This document shows, in pieces, positions 19,341 through 27,906 of a DNA stretch of 64,000 bases. The notes under the pieces were generated by a model. That model saw only the letters and a program-made list of their open reading frames with translations, was not told the DNA's origin and searched no databases. The stretch comes from Chryseobacterium arachidis (lineage in GTDB: Bacteria > Bacteroidota > Bacteroidia > Flavobacteriales > Weeksellaceae), in the NCBI RefSeq assembly GCF_900129245.1, contig NZ_FQUT01000001.1:558001-622000 (forward strand), read 5' to 3'. Every line of letters begins with the position of its first letter. Position 1 is the stretch's first letter. The translations under genes and the position numbers were made by a program.

Positions 19341-20909
19341 ATGACAACAGCCATTATAGTCGGCGTTATTTGCCTTGTAATTGGTGCAGTAATAGGAATC
19401 GTTTTTTCTAAAAGCTCGCTGAATACAAAGGGGAAATTTATTATAGATGATGCAAAGAAAAATGCCGAAAACCTTATAGAAAAAGCTACCGTACAAGCCG
19501 AATCCATAAAGAAAGAAAAAAACCTCCAGGCTAAAGAAAAATTTCTGGAACTGAAATCTCAGCATGATGCAGACATTCAGTCCCGTGAAAAGAAAATGCA
19601 GGAGATTGAAAAAAGGATTAAAGACAAAGAGCATAAGCTGAATGATGAGCTTAGCAAAACAGGAAAACTTGAAAAAGATCTGGATAAGCAAATCGCTGAT
19701 TATGCTAAGAAAACAGAGATTTTAGAAAGAAAACAACAGGAATTAGATACTGCAACTGCGAAAAAAGTTGAAATTTTAGAAAAAATATCAAACTATTCTG
19801 CAGAAGAGGCGAAAGCTGAATTGGTGGAATCTTTAAAGGCTGAAGCAAAGACAAGGGCTCAGGCACACGTTCAGGGCATCATGGAAGAAGCTCAGCTGAA
19901 TGCGAAAAGCGAAGCGAGAAAAATCGTTATCCAGACCATTCAGAGAATCGGAACGGAACAGGCTATTGAAAATTCGGTATCGGTATTCAATATCGAGTCT
20001 GATGAAGTAAAAGGTAGAATTATCGGTAGAGAGGGTAGGAATATCCGTGCCTTGGAAGCGGTTACAGGTGTAGAAATCATCGTTGATGATACTCCGGAAG
20101 CTATTCTTCTTTCATGTTTTGATCCGGTAAGAAGAGAGATCGCAAGATTATCACTTCACAGATTGGTTACAGATGGTCGAATTCACCCTGCAAGAATCGA
20201 AGAAGTTGTTGAAAAAACAAGAAAGCAAATCGAAGAGGAAATTATTGAAGTAGGAAAAAGAACAATCATTGATTTAGGAATCCACGGATTACATCCTGAA
20301 TTAATCAAAATCGTAGGTAGAATGAAGTATCGTTCATCTTACGGACAAAACTTATTGCAACACTCAAGAGAGGTGGCAAATATTGCTGCAACAATGGCGG
20401 CTGAACTAGGTTTAAATGTAAAATTGGCTAAAAGAGCAGGTCTGTTACACGATATCGGTAAAGTTCCGGAGCAGGAATCTGAACTTCCTCACGCTTTATT
20501 AGGTATGCAATGGGCGGAAAAATATGGTGAAAATGCTGAAGTTGTAAACGCGATCGGAGCTCACCACGACGAAGTGGAAATGACTTCATTATTATCGCCG
20601 ATCATTCAGGTTGCTGATGCAATTTCAGGAGCAAGACCGGGAGCAAGAAGACAGGTTCTTGAATCTTACATTCAAAGACTGAAAGATCTTGAATCTGCAG
20701 CATTAAGCTTTGATGGAGTTTCATCAGCGTATGCAATTCAGGCAGGTAGAGAGTTGAGAGTAATGGTAGAAAGCGGAAAAGTAAATGATGAAGTGGCTTC
20801 TCAGTTATCTTACGACATCTCGGAAAAAATCCAAAACGAATTGACGTATCCTGGGCAGGTAAAAGTAACAGTGATTAGAGAAACCAGAGCGGTGAATATT
20901 GCTAGATAA
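19341..20909 (+). CDS. rny: Ribonuclease Y
   Basis: Membrane-anchored endoribonuclease that starts mRNA decay. The 522 residues carry an N-terminal membrane helix (about 3-22), a long Lys/Glu-rich coiled coil (25-190), a KH RNA-binding domain (about 212-275, with [13 protein letters not shown]) and an HD metal-hydrolase domain (about 335-430, LLHDIGK and GAHHDE). Length and order match RNase Y. ATG 19341 precedes the membrane helix. It has a terminator at 20933. Confidence 0.96.
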   Translation: MTTAIIVGVICLVIGAVIGIVFSKSSLNTKGKFIIDDAKKNAENLIEKATVQAESIKKEKNLQAKEKFLELKSQHDADIQSREKKMQEIEKRIKDKEHKLNDELSKTGKLEKDLDKQIADYAKKTEILERKQQELDTATAKKVEILEKISNYSAEEAKAELVESLKAEAKTRAQAHVQGIMEEAQLNAKSEARKIVIQTIQRIGTEQAIENSVSVFNIESDEVKGRIIGREGRNIRALEAVTGVEIIVDDTPEAILLSCFDPVRREIARLSLHRLVTDGRIHPARIEEVVEKTRKQIEEEIIEVGKRTIIDLGIHGLHPELIKIVGRMKYRSSYGQNLLQHSREVANIAATMAAELGLNVKLAKRAGLLHDIGKVPEQESELPHALLGMQWAEKYGENAEVVNAIGAHHDEVEMTSLLSPIIQVADAISGARPGARRQVLESYIQRLKDLESAALSFDGVSSAYAIQAGRELRVMVESGKVNDEVASQLSYDISEKIQNELTYPGQVKVTVIRETRAVNIAR

Positions 20910-20932
20910 TAATCGAAAAAAGATAATTTATG

Positions 20933-20965
20933 AAAACCTTTCAAGAAATTGAAAGGTTTTTTATT
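20933..20965 (+). terminator. Terminator of rny
   Basis: A perfect 12-bp stem (20933-20944 with 20949-20960, GAAA loop) runs into TTATTTTT. Confidence 0.88.
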
Positions 20966-20989
20966 TTTAGCAAAATTTAAAAATTCAAA

Positions 20990-22231
20990 ATGCAAGAACT
21001 TTCTTTGTCTTCAAAAGCAAGACTTATCTTCTCTATTCCTGTGATCATTGCCGCGTTAGGCTATTTTGTAGATATCTACGACCTTCTTTTATTCGGAATT
21101 GTGAGGATTCCCAGTTTAAAAGCTTTAGGTTTAAATCCTGATGTTGACGGAACCTTTATTTTGAATGCCCAAATGATTGGTTTGCTTCTTGGTGGTATTT
21201 TCTGGGGAATTTTCGGAGATAAAAAAGGGAGGCTTTCTGTTTTATTCGGATCAATCTTGGTATATTCTTTGGCAAATATTGCTTGTGGATTTTTGCCACA
21301 TTTCCCCAAAGAGCATTTAGTGTATCAATATGCAGCTTTAAGGTTCATTGCGGGAATTGGGCTTGCTGGAGAGCTCGGAGCCGGAATTACCCTTGTTTCT
21401 GAAAGTCTGCCGAAGAATTTAAGAGCCATTGGGACTTCTGTTGTGGCCGGTTTTGGATTAATGGGTGCTGTTGTTGCCCAGCTAACCGTAGAATTAGCAG
21501 GAGGTTGGAATATTTCCTATATCATCGGAGGAGTTTTAGGAATTTTATTATTGTTTCTGAGAATCAGCGTTTCTGAATCCGGGATTTATAAAAATATTGA
21601 GAATAAATCTGTTTCAAAAGGAAATTTTCTTTCGTTTTTTACCAATAAAGATCGTTTAATACGCTATTTAAAATGCATCGCTGTAGGATTGCCAACTTGG
21701 TATTGCATCGGAATTTTAGCGGTTCTTGCCAATCAGTTTGCTCCCGAATTGGGAATTACGGATCTTAATCCCGGAAAAGCAATTATGTGGGCTTATGTTG
21801 GTATTTCTGTTGGTGATTTAGCGAGCGGATTTATTTCCCATCTTTTAAAATCCCGTAAAATGGCGATTTTTTATATGTTGGTTTTTACAATTATCGGCGT
21901 TGTGATTATGCTTTTTGGAAATACCAATACAGAAACGAAATATTATCTTTTCTGTGTTTGGCTTGGTTTGGGCACAGGGTATTGGGCAATGTTTGTGACG
22001 TTGGCTGCCGAGCAGTTCGGAACCAATATCAGAAATACGGCAACAACGACGGTTCCCAATATGGTTCGCGGGTTAGTTCCTGTGATTATTTTGGGTTTTG
22101 ATTTCTTTAAGAATGATTTTTCGGTGATTTTGAGTGCAGCAATCGTAGGAATCATCGTGTTTGGATTGGCTTTTTACTCAGCTTTAACGGTTTCCGAAAC
22201 GCACGACAAAGACCTTGAATTTACAGAATAA
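20990..22231 (+). CDS. MFS transporter, metabolite:H+ symporter-like
   Basis: Inner-membrane major facilitator of 413 residues with 12 predicted helices. The motif between helices 2 and 3 reads GIFGDKKGRLSVLFGS, the MFS G-x-x-x-D-(R/K)-x-G-R-(R/K) signature, and the helix-1 start DIYDLLLFGIV resembles the metabolite:H+ symporter (sugar or organic acid) subgroup. The central loop is short. Substrate cannot be told. It stands alone after the rny terminator. Confidence 0.85.
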   Translation: MQELSLSSKARLIFSIPVIIAALGYFVDIYDLLLFGIVRIPSLKALGLNPDVDGTFILNAQMIGLLLGGIFWGIFGDKKGRLSVLFGSILVYSLANIACGFLPHFPKEHLVYQYAALRFIAGIGLAGELGAGITLVSESLPKNLRAIGTSVVAGFGLMGAVVAQLTVELAGGWNISYIIGGVLGILLLFLRISVSESGIYKNIENKSVSKGNFLSFFTNKDRLIRYLKCIAVGLPTWYCIGILAVLANQFAPELGITDLNPGKAIMWAYVGISVGDLASGFISHLLKSRKMAIFYMLVFTIIGVVIMLFGNTNTETKYYLFCVWLGLGTGYWAMFVTLAAEQFGTNIRNTATTTVPNMVRGLVPVIILGFDFFKNDFSVILSAAIVGIIVFGLAFYSALTVSETHDKDLEFTE

Positions 22232-22350
22232 TTACAACTGTTTAAGAAATATTTAAATGTATATTTTCGTTATACAGTTAATAAGTTCAACGAAACAAAT
22301 AAATTATAAAATTTAATATTAAATTATGCGTTGAATAATTAATATTTGTT

Positions 22351-22358
22351 TAACTTTG
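22351..22358 (+). promoter_or_regulatory. -7 element of the leader-peptide gene
   Basis: TAACTTTG matches TAnnTTTG, with a TTG at 22331-22333 (17-base spacer) as a possible -33. The ATG at 22402 is 43 bases downstream. The preceding 22232-22330 is AT-rich with no gene seen. Confidence 0.5.
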
Positions 22359-22401
22359 AAAAGTAACTAAAACTGAATTATAATCTCAAAACCAAAATCA
22401 C

Positions 22402-22593
22402 ATGCAAAATTTTTTAAAGAACGCCACAAAATTAAAAAAAGCTGATCTTAAGAACATCACAGGAGGAGCAAGCGGTACACCGGATTTATCACTTTGCGGA
22501 TGCAGCTGCTCAGGATCTGTAACAGGACCAAAATATTGTATTCAGTACATTGCTTGTCCGCAGGTTTACACTTGTGATCAGTCAGCGGTTTAA
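22402..22593 (+). CDS. Bacteriocin-like double-glycine leader peptide, Cys-rich core
   Basis: A 63-residue precursor-like peptide. Residues 1-22 form a helical, Lys-rich leader ending in LKNITGG, the double-glycine cleavage pattern recognised by peptidase-containing ABC exporters. The 41-residue core has six Cys (32, 34, 36, 46, 52, 58), three in a CxCxC cluster. Chryseobacterium genomes carry many such 'bacteriocin-like' leader peptides of unknown function. No exporter or modification enzyme lies next to it here, so maturation would rely on genes elsewhere. A promoter and terminator frame it as a single-gene unit. Confidence 0.78.
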   Translation: MQNFLKNATKLKKADLKNITGGASGTPDLSLCGCSCSGSVTGPKYCIQYIACPQVYTCDQSAV

Positions 22594-22635
22594 AGATATT
22601 ATTTCAACTGAAATAAACATTTCCACATTTAATAC

Positions 22636-22668
22636 GCAAAAGCCTTTCGGACCTTCGGAAGGTTTTTG
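22636..22668 (+). terminator. Terminator of the leader-peptide gene
   Basis: AAAAGCCTT pairs with AAGGTTTTT (one G-U) around a loop containing CGGACCTTCGG, with T residues after it, about 45 bases past the stop. Confidence 0.7.
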
Positions 22669-22779
22669 TAATTTATTAGACCCTGTTTGTTGTTCCGAAA
22701 TTCCATTTTGGAGAGGGGCAAAATTCAAGGAATTGTAATTGAGTGATCTGATAAACTATAAATATTAAACCTTCAATTT

Positions 22780-22883
22780 CCATTTTTTGGAGCTTTTCTC
22801 GCTTTCCGCACTCGCTATTTTTATGATTCGGCGCGGCAGCAAAGCTGCCGCGCCGAATCATAAAAAATGAGCTCAAACAAATG
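22780..22883. repeat. Inverted-repeat element, copy 2 (23-bp perfect stem)
   Basis: A 23-bp perfect inverted repeat (22818-22840 with 22844-22866, loop AAA) has the core GATTCGGCGCGGCAGC. On the minus strand it carries CATTTGTTTGAG before the stem (22883-22872) and GAAAAGCT plus an A-rich run after it (22798-22785), the same order as copy 1 at 8029 on the plus strand. The two copies are thus members of one dispersed family in opposite orientation. The 22669-22779 stretch before it holds nothing I recognise. Confidence 0.8.
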
Positions 22884-22904
22884 CTCCAATCGAGGCTAAG
22901 ATGG

Positions 22905-23100
22905 CAGACATTCTCAGAGCTTTAGCTCAATTTAAGAATAAACAGGGCTCCAGCACTCACAATAACCAAAAGAAAACGGCCAAGGCCAAAGGTTTCAAGC
23001 CTATTGTTTTCAAAGTCGGAATAGACAGGATAGAACCAATAAAAAAAAACAAAATCAGATCTTTAAGATTCAGAATTTTATTGGCTAAAGAATTATTAGT
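22905..23100 (-). pseudogene. Possible remnant of a multi-pass membrane protein gene
   Basis: Read on the minus strand, this stretch gives hydrophobic segments in shifting frames: LKDLILFFLLVLS, then GLKPLALAVFFWLL, then FLLVIVSAGALFILKLS before a stop near 22907. Joined over two frameshifts they look like the C-terminal helices of a transporter, somewhat like the YeiH-type putative sulfate exporters. There is no intact frame and no N-terminal part, so it would be a decayed fragment. The assignment is tentative; chance AT-rich hydrophobic reading is the alternative. Confidence 0.3.
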
Positions 23101-23193
23101 TTTTTGCTAGCAAAACAATGAAATTATTTTTGATTGTAGTAAAATTACAGCATTAATTGTAATCAACTATCAACCGACAACTATCCAACAATC

Positions 23194-24498
23194 CTACAAA
23201 TCAGAGAAACTTTTATCATTCAGATATTCAAATCTAGGGGTTTTCGCTTCACCAATTTTCTGTTTGGTATAAATGCTGTTATTGCCTGAAAATAAATAAG
23301 AGACAACACAGGCAATCGCCACATAAATACCACATTCAGCTCCAAACAATTCAATTCCCATCAGTATACAGGCGAGTGGTGTGTTGGTTGCTCCCGCAAA
23401 AACTGCGACAAATCCCATTCCTGCCAATAAACCAAAGGGAAGCGGAATAAATAGCGATAAAGCACTTCCCAAAGTCGCTCCGATAAAGAATAATGGCGTT
23501 ACTTCACCGCCTTTGAAACTTGCAGAAAGTGTAACAATCGTAAAGATCATTTTTAACGCAAAATCATATAAGGGAAGTTGTTTTTCAAAAGATTCAATGA
23601 TGGTTGGAATTCCCAGACCGATATATCTTGTTGTTCCCATTGCAAAAACTGCGACAGCAACAATGATTCCGCCGATAACTGGGCGAAGTGGGGGATATTT
23701 AATTTTAGATTTAAAAACAGAACTAGCAAAATGCATGGCTTTACTGAAAGTTGCCGCACAAATTCCAAAAGCAATTCCCGCTATAACAGCGTATAAAATC
23801 GGTAGAAATTCCAATTTTGGAATAAAATCGATATGATAATGCGTATGTTTTGCCTTCCAAAGATTTGTCGCCCAATCTGCTAAAATTGCTGATGAGAAAG
23901 CTGGAAAGATCGCATTATAACGAATTTTTCCGATCAGGAAAACTTCAAGTCCGAAAACCGCTCCCGCTAATGGTGTTCCGAAAACCGAACCAAAACCTGC
24001 GGCAATTGCTGAAATCAGCAGAATTTTTCTGTCATTTTGATTAAGCTTAAAAATTTTGGTCAGTTGATCCGAAATAGCACCCGCCATCTGAAGCGCGGTT
24101 CCTTCACGTCCTGCAGAACCTCCGAAAAAATGTGTAACAATAGTTCCTAAATAGACGAACGGAGCCATTTTGAAGGGAATAATTTCTTTCGGCTCATGAA
24201 TATTCTCAAGCAGTAAATTGTTTCCGGCTTCTACATCTTTTCCGAAATAATAATATAAAAGTCCGACAAAAAAACCTCCCAAAGGAAGAAACGCAATCAG
24301 CCAGATATGATTTTCCCTAAAATCTGTGGCCCATTGCAATGAGCTTAAAAATCCTGCAGAAGCGCTTCCCACTAATGCACCGATGATGAGACTGATGCAA
24401 AGCCATTTAAAAATATAGGGCAAAGCCGGAAATCTTCTGAAGAAAAATCTTGTATGGAATTTTATTGTATTGCTGAATGTTCGTTGACGTTTAGACAT
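23194..24498 (-). CDS. CLC-family antiporter, probable fluoride/proton exporter (CLC-F type)
   Basis: Inner-membrane CLC protein of 434 residues. The gating Glu132 lies in GGSAGREGTALQ, and FKGGEVTPLFFIGATLG replaces the GxFxP region. The ion-selectivity loop reads AGNNLLLENIHEP (91-103) in place of the chloride-type GSGIP; GNNL with GREGT is, as I recall, the form of the fluoride-selective CLC-F clade. A fluoride riboswitch precedes the gene, which supports fluoride efflux in exchange for protons. ATG 24498 follows AGGAAAATT and is preferred to a TTG five codons upstream. Confidence 0.87.
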   Translation of the reverse strand: MSKRQRTFSNTIKFHTRFFFRRFPALPYIFKWLCISLIIGALVGSASAGFLSSLQWATDFRENHIWLIAFLPLGGFFVGLLYYYFGKDVEAGNNLLLENIHEPKEIIPFKMAPFVYLGTIVTHFFGGSAGREGTALQMAGAISDQLTKIFKLNQNDRKILLISAIAAGFGSVFGTPLAGAVFGLEVFLIGKIRYNAIFPAFSSAILADWATNLWKAKHTHYHIDFIPKLEFLPILYAVIAGIAFGICAATFSKAMHFASSVFKSKIKYPPLRPVIGGIIVAVAVFAMGTTRYIGLGIPTIIESFEKQLPLYDFALKMIFTIVTLSASFKGGEVTPLFFIGATLGSALSLFIPLPFGLLAGMGFVAVFAGATNTPLACILMGIELFGAECGIYVAIACVVSYLFSGNNSIYTKQKIGEAKTPRFEYLNDKSFSDL

Positions 24499-24532
24499 AA
24501 TTTTCCTGATCAAATTACTGTTAATAATCTTT

Positions 24533-24592
24533 TAATCAGGCGTCATCAGCTTTTTTAAGGCGGTTGGGTAAGGAAGAACACCATTTCCTTTT
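24533..24592 (-). promoter_or_regulatory. Fluoride riboswitch (crcB motif)
   Basis: The 5' leader of the CLC gene, read on the minus strand, has the conserved parts of the fluoride aptamer in order: GGAAATGGTGTTCTTCC (first hairpin), AACCGCC, a short loop, and GCTGATGACGCCT. The pseudoknot and the GCTGATGAC core are diagnostic. It lies 35 bases upstream of the ATG at 24498, close enough to control translation initiation or early termination. Fluoride binding would switch the exporter on. Confidence 0.88.
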
Positions 24593-24622
24593 ATAGCACA
24601 AAGATAAATATTATTTTTAATT

Positions 24623-25456
24623 TCAATAATGAATGGCTTTGTCAATTTCAATAGGGTTATTATATTTTTTTATAATTTGCTGCATGCTTTTTACCTGTGC
24701 ATTGAGTTCATCAAGGGTACGGATCTCTTTTCCTCCGATATTAATATTTAAATTGTTGTTTGAGGTGTTGAAATTGGTTCTCTCAAACGAAAAAGGGTCA
24801 TTATAAAACTCTAATGCAAGCTTTTGCTTCTGTTTCTCATTGATCGGAATTGCTTTATTTCCGAAATTGGATTCAACGAAATCCTCTGTGGAATAAATAC
24901 GAGGCAGTTCCTGACTTTTAATAAGATTATAAATGAAATTTTTCTTTGTATCGTAAATTTCGAAAACTAAACCCGGAAGTCCGGAGAATTTGAAAGGTCC
25001 TTCGTTAAAAGGAATATTTTTATTAAACCAGGCTACCCAATTTCTTCCGCCAAACTTTGCAGTCGCTTTTTGCAGCGTATATTGCTGGACTTGTTTAGTT
25101 TCACCAGAGATATTCCAGTTTATTTTGTCGTTGGTTTTGAATGAATAATACCCAAATTTTATGTTAATAAAATTTTCATTTTCAGTAGTATTTGTTTTTC
25201 TCTTTACAATTTGCCCGGTCATATCAACATGCTTATTGTTCATATTTCCAAACTTTTTATTCAGGGAATCAGCGATAAGCAGATTTTTGCCGTAAAATTT
25301 TACCTCTTTGGAATTAATGTCCAGGATCATATTGAATTTCTGATAATCCGCTTCGGTAGAATCCATTTTCAACTGAAGTTCGTAAATAAACCGGTGAGTT
25401 TGTGAATTCAGAGAAATTATCATGAACAAACAAATAAGTTGCGAAATTTTTTTCAT
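24623..25456 (-). CDS. GLPGLI-family secreted protein
   Basis: A 277-residue exported protein of the GLPGLI family, named for a conserved motif and nearly confined to Bacteroidota; its role is unknown. The motif appears as FSGLPGLVFEIYD in the middle, after the family element NWVAWFNKNIPFNEGPFKF. A signal peptide (MKKISQLICLFMIISLNSQ) opens it. ATG 25456 is taken over two upstream in-frame Met codons (25462, 25474) because it leads directly into the signal peptide. It is the last gene of a minus-strand run with the TIM-barrel and thioesterase genes. Confidence 0.85.
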   Translation of the reverse strand: MKKISQLICLFMIISLNSQTHRFIYELQLKMDSTEADYQKFNMILDINSKEVKFYGKNLLIADSLNKKFGNMNNKHVDMTGQIVKRKTNTTENENFINIKFGYYSFKTNDKINWNISGETKQVQQYTLQKATAKFGGRNWVAWFNKNIPFNEGPFKFSGLPGLVFEIYDTKKNFIYNLIKSQELPRIYSTEDFVESNFGNKAIPINEKQKQKLALEFYNDPFSFERTNFNTSNNNLNINIGGKEIRTLDELNAQVKSMQQIIKKYNNPIEIDKAIHY

Positions 25457-25477
25457 AATCATATTTTGGATCAAATT

Positions 25478-26347
25478 TTATCTAAAATAAGAGTGTTCAA
25501 GAATATAATTTTTACTTATTGTAATGCTTTCAAACATATCCTTATTACTCGAATCCTGCTCCAGAAACCAATATTGAAGACCTGCTTTTTCTCTTGCATC
25601 AAAAATTCTTTTAAAATCGATCGTTCCGTTTCCGATCTCGGCAAAATCCTTTGTTTCTGCTTTCATATCTTTTACATGCCACAACGGAAATCGTTTAGGA
25701 TATTTTTCAAAATAAATCAAGGGATCGATTCCTGCCTTCGATATCCAGTATAAATCGAGCTCCATCTTCACCAAATCAGGTGATGAATTTTCTAAAATAA
25801 AATCATAAATATTTTTTGTTTCGTCAAACTTTTCAAACTCAAAATCATGGTTGTGATATGCGAATTGAATAGCAGCTTTTTTTGTAATTTCTCCCGATTT
25901 ACCTAATAATTCCGGAAGCTTTTTATAATTTTCAATCGTTCGTTCTTCGGGAAAAAGATAAGAACAGACCATATATTTTGTGCCGATAAAATGTAGATCT
26001 TCGACGGATTTTTCCCAATTGTTTAATAAAGTTCCTTTATCTTGATGAAGAATTCCTGTGGTATGGTGAGAGCTGATGACTTTTAACCCTGTATTTTTTA
26101 AAATTGCCTGAAATTCATTCCGGCTCTTTCCGAAAAAAGTTCCGTTGTATCCGTAGATTTCAAGTTCAGTAAAACCTAAAGCGGACAATTTTTCCAATGT
26201 TTTTTCAATGTTTTCGGAGATTGCGTCCCGAACGGTGTATAATTGAATACCCAATGTTTTCTTATTGTTTTTAAGATTAGAAATTCCGCAGGAATACAAG
26301 CCTAAAAATCCCAGCGAAGAAAGTTTAAGAAATTCTTTTCGGCGCAT
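25478..26347 (-). CDS. Sugar phosphate isomerase/epimerase-like TIM-barrel protein
   Basis: A 289-residue AP-endonuclease-2/xylose-isomerase-like TIM barrel. The N-terminus MRRKEFLKLSSLGFLGLYSC looks like a lipoprotein or Tat-like export signal with Cys20, followed by LGIQLYTVRD, the first barrel strand. Metal-site elements include SSHHT, YHNHDFEF, MELDLYW and HVKDMK. Relatives isomerise or epimerise sugars; substrate unknown. One base separates it from the upstream thioesterase gene stop. Confidence 0.83.
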   Translation of the reverse strand: MRRKEFLKLSSLGFLGLYSCGISNLKNNKKTLGIQLYTVRDAISENIEKTLEKLSALGFTELEIYGYNGTFFGKSRNEFQAILKNTGLKVISSHHTTGILHQDKGTLLNNWEKSVEDLHFIGTKYMVCSYLFPEERTIENYKKLPELLGKSGEITKKAAIQFAYHNHDFEFEKFDETKNIYDFILENSSPDLVKMELDLYWISKAGIDPLIYFEKYPKRFPLWHVKDMKAETKDFAEIGNGTIDFKRIFDAREKAGLQYWFLEQDSSNKDMFESITISKNYILEHSYFR

Positions 26348-26348
26348 G

Positions 26349-26816
26349 CTACAGGAATGGTTTCATTTCGTCTTCGATCTGCGTTCTCAGCTCCATCAGG
26401 CGTTTTGCGTACTGTTCCTGCTGTTTTTCCTCTTCGGTTTCCGGGATCCATTTTGGAACGGGAAGTTTTTTACCATTTTCGTCAACGGCAACAAAAACAA
26501 TGATACAGTGTGTTTTCTTATCAAAATTCGGCTGTTTAAGATTTCTTGAAAAAACATTAATCGAAATATGCATGCTTGAAGAACCTGTGTAGATAACCTG
26601 CGCTTCCACTTTTACGATTTCGCCGATTTTAATGGGTTCATAAAAACGTATTCCGCCAACATAAACGGTTACAGAATAATTTCCGCTCCAGGTTGTTGCA
26701 CACGCATAACCTGCCTGATCGATCCATTTCATAACACTTCCGCCATGTACATTTCCACCGTAGTTGACATCTGAAGGCTCTGAAATGAACTGAAAAGTAA
26801 TAGGTTTGTTCTCCAT
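26349..26816 (-). CDS. Acyl-CoA thioesterase (hotdog fold, YciA/BACH-like)
   Basis: A 155-residue single-hotdog thioesterase that hydrolyses acyl-CoA to free acid and CoA. Family features are NYGGNVHGGSVMKWIDQAGYACA (Asn and the HGG loop with Asp), VGGIRFYEPIKIGE and a charged C-terminal helix. It starts a minus-strand run with the TIM-barrel and GLPGLI genes and is divergent from the ArsC-like gene. Confidence 0.86.
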   Translation of the reverse strand: MENKPITFQFISEPSDVNYGGNVHGGSVMKWIDQAGYACATTWSGNYSVTVYVGGIRFYEPIKIGEIVKVEAQVIYTGSSSMHISINVFSRNLKQPNFDKKTHCIIVFVAVDENGKKLPVPKWIPETEEEKQQEQYAKRLMELRTQIEDEMKPFL

Positions 26817-26872
26817 CGATTTTAAAATTTGAATAAAGGTATTTATAATTTTTAAAAGTTTAGATTAAATCT

Positions 26873-26880
26873 TAATTTTG
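26873..26880 (+). promoter_or_regulatory. -7 element of the ArsC-like gene, near-leaderless
   Basis: TAATTTTG fits TAnnTTTG and ends 4 bases before the ATG at 26885, so the message probably begins at or next to its start codon. No clear TTTG is seen at -33. Confidence 0.5.
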
Positions 26881-26884
26881 AACT

Positions 26885-27241
26885 ATGAAAAAAGTATTCT
26901 ATTTAAATACCTGCGATACCTGCAGAAAAATTTTAGCGCAATTCGATCTTACAGACTGGGAACTTCGTGAGATTAAAAAAGAGCCGATCACAAAAGAGGA
27001 ACTGGCTGAAATGTACGAGAAAACAAAATCTTACGAAGCTTTATTCAGTAAAAAGTCAACCCAGATTAAGCTTAGAGGTTTGGATGCAAAGTCTTTGACA
27101 GAAAAGGATTTCAAAGAATTGTTATTGGATCATTATACATTTTTGAAGCGCCCTGTTTTTCTGACCGATGATAAAATTTTTGTAGGCAATGATAAGAAAA
27201 ACGTGGAAGCTTTACAGGAATTTTTTGGTGTGGCTAAGTAA
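26885..27241 (+). CDS. ArsC/Spx-family protein
   Basis: A 118-residue thioredoxin-fold protein of the arsenate reductase/Spx family. The N-terminus YLNTCDTCRKI carries a CxxC pair where ArsC has its active Cys, and RPVFLTDDKIFVG matches the 'RPI' substrate-loop segment. There are no arsenic genes nearby, so a general redox or unknown role is as likely as arsenate reduction. Its TAA overlaps the ATG of the next gene by one base. Confidence 0.82.
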   Translation: MKKVFYLNTCDTCRKILAQFDLTDWELREIKKEPITKEELAEMYEKTKSYEALFSKKSTQIKLRGLDAKSLTEKDFKELLLDHYTFLKRPVFLTDDKIFVGNDKKNVEALQEFFGVAK

Positions 27242-27684
27242 TGGGGTTAGGCTTGGAAGTTTATTTTGTTTTTGATGTTGAAGAATCTCATCAACAATAT
27301 ATACAATTAAGAGAACAGTATAATTTTGATCACAGAAACGGGCTAAATCTGATAATGACAGGAGAAGATGCTTACGATGCAGGTGATGACGAAATGAGAT
27401 TACTAAGACAAATCGAAAAAATTTTAGAGATAGATTTGGGAATCTTGGATTTTTGGGAAGAATATGAAGAATTTATCGAAATAGAACCTTTACGATTAAA
27501 GTTGATTGAATTGGAAACTGCACTGGTGAAAAATACTGATTTCTATAAGAAAATATGCTGGGGAAAAGATATCGAAGACAGATATCTAAAGAACAATTTT
27601 GTAATGGATGTTCGTTTTTTAATTGAAAGACTAAACCTGAATATCAAAAATGGCGCATCTAAGGTAAAATATATTTCCTACTGA
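27241..27684 (+). CDS. Hypothetical acidic protein
   Basis: A 147-residue acidic protein, mostly predicted helix, without signal peptide or membrane segment; no family recognised. Its ATG overlaps the stop of the ArsC-like gene (TAATG), so translation is coupled. A terminator follows at 27709. Confidence 0.72.
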   Translation: MGLGLEVYFVFDVEESHQQYIQLREQYNFDHRNGLNLIMTGEDAYDAGDDEMRLLRQIEKILEIDLGILDFWEEYEEFIEIEPLRLKLIELETALVKNTDFYKKICWGKDIEDRYLKNNFVMDVRFLIERLNLNIKNGASKVKYISY

Positions 27685-27708
27685 AAATTGCTGAATTGAA
27701 AATGAAAA

Positions 27709-27740
27709 CCTGTCAGACATCGAAATCTGACAGGCTTTTT
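27709..27740 (+). terminator. Terminator of the ArsC-like operon
   Basis: CCTGTCAGA (27709-27717) pairs perfectly with TCTGACAGG (27726-27734), followed by CTTTTTAT. Confidence 0.82.
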
Positions 27741-27840
27741 ATAAATCTGTATGAAAAATTACTATTCTTTTTCTGAATATTGTCCAACCCATTGATGGAG
27801 ATTGCAGGCTTACTGCTTTTGCCTGAGATGATTTAAAATT

Positions 27841-27878
27841 AAACCTAACGGGTTTTTGAAACCCGTTAGGTTTTTCGT
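27841..27878. terminator. 15-bp perfect hairpin with T run
   Basis: AAACCTAACGGGTTT (27841-27855) pairs perfectly with 27859-27873 around TTG, and T residues follow. No gene ends just before it on the plus strand, so it may be an intergenic repeat hairpin or a backup terminator. Confidence 0.6.
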
Positions 27879-27906
27879 TATTCTCAACCAAATATTTTTT
27901 ACGGTT

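Noticed and set aside
22901..23110. Plus-strand frame of 69 codons
   Set aside because: Low-complexity Lys/Arg-rich product, no promoter, and the opposite strand gives better, though broken, coding signal.
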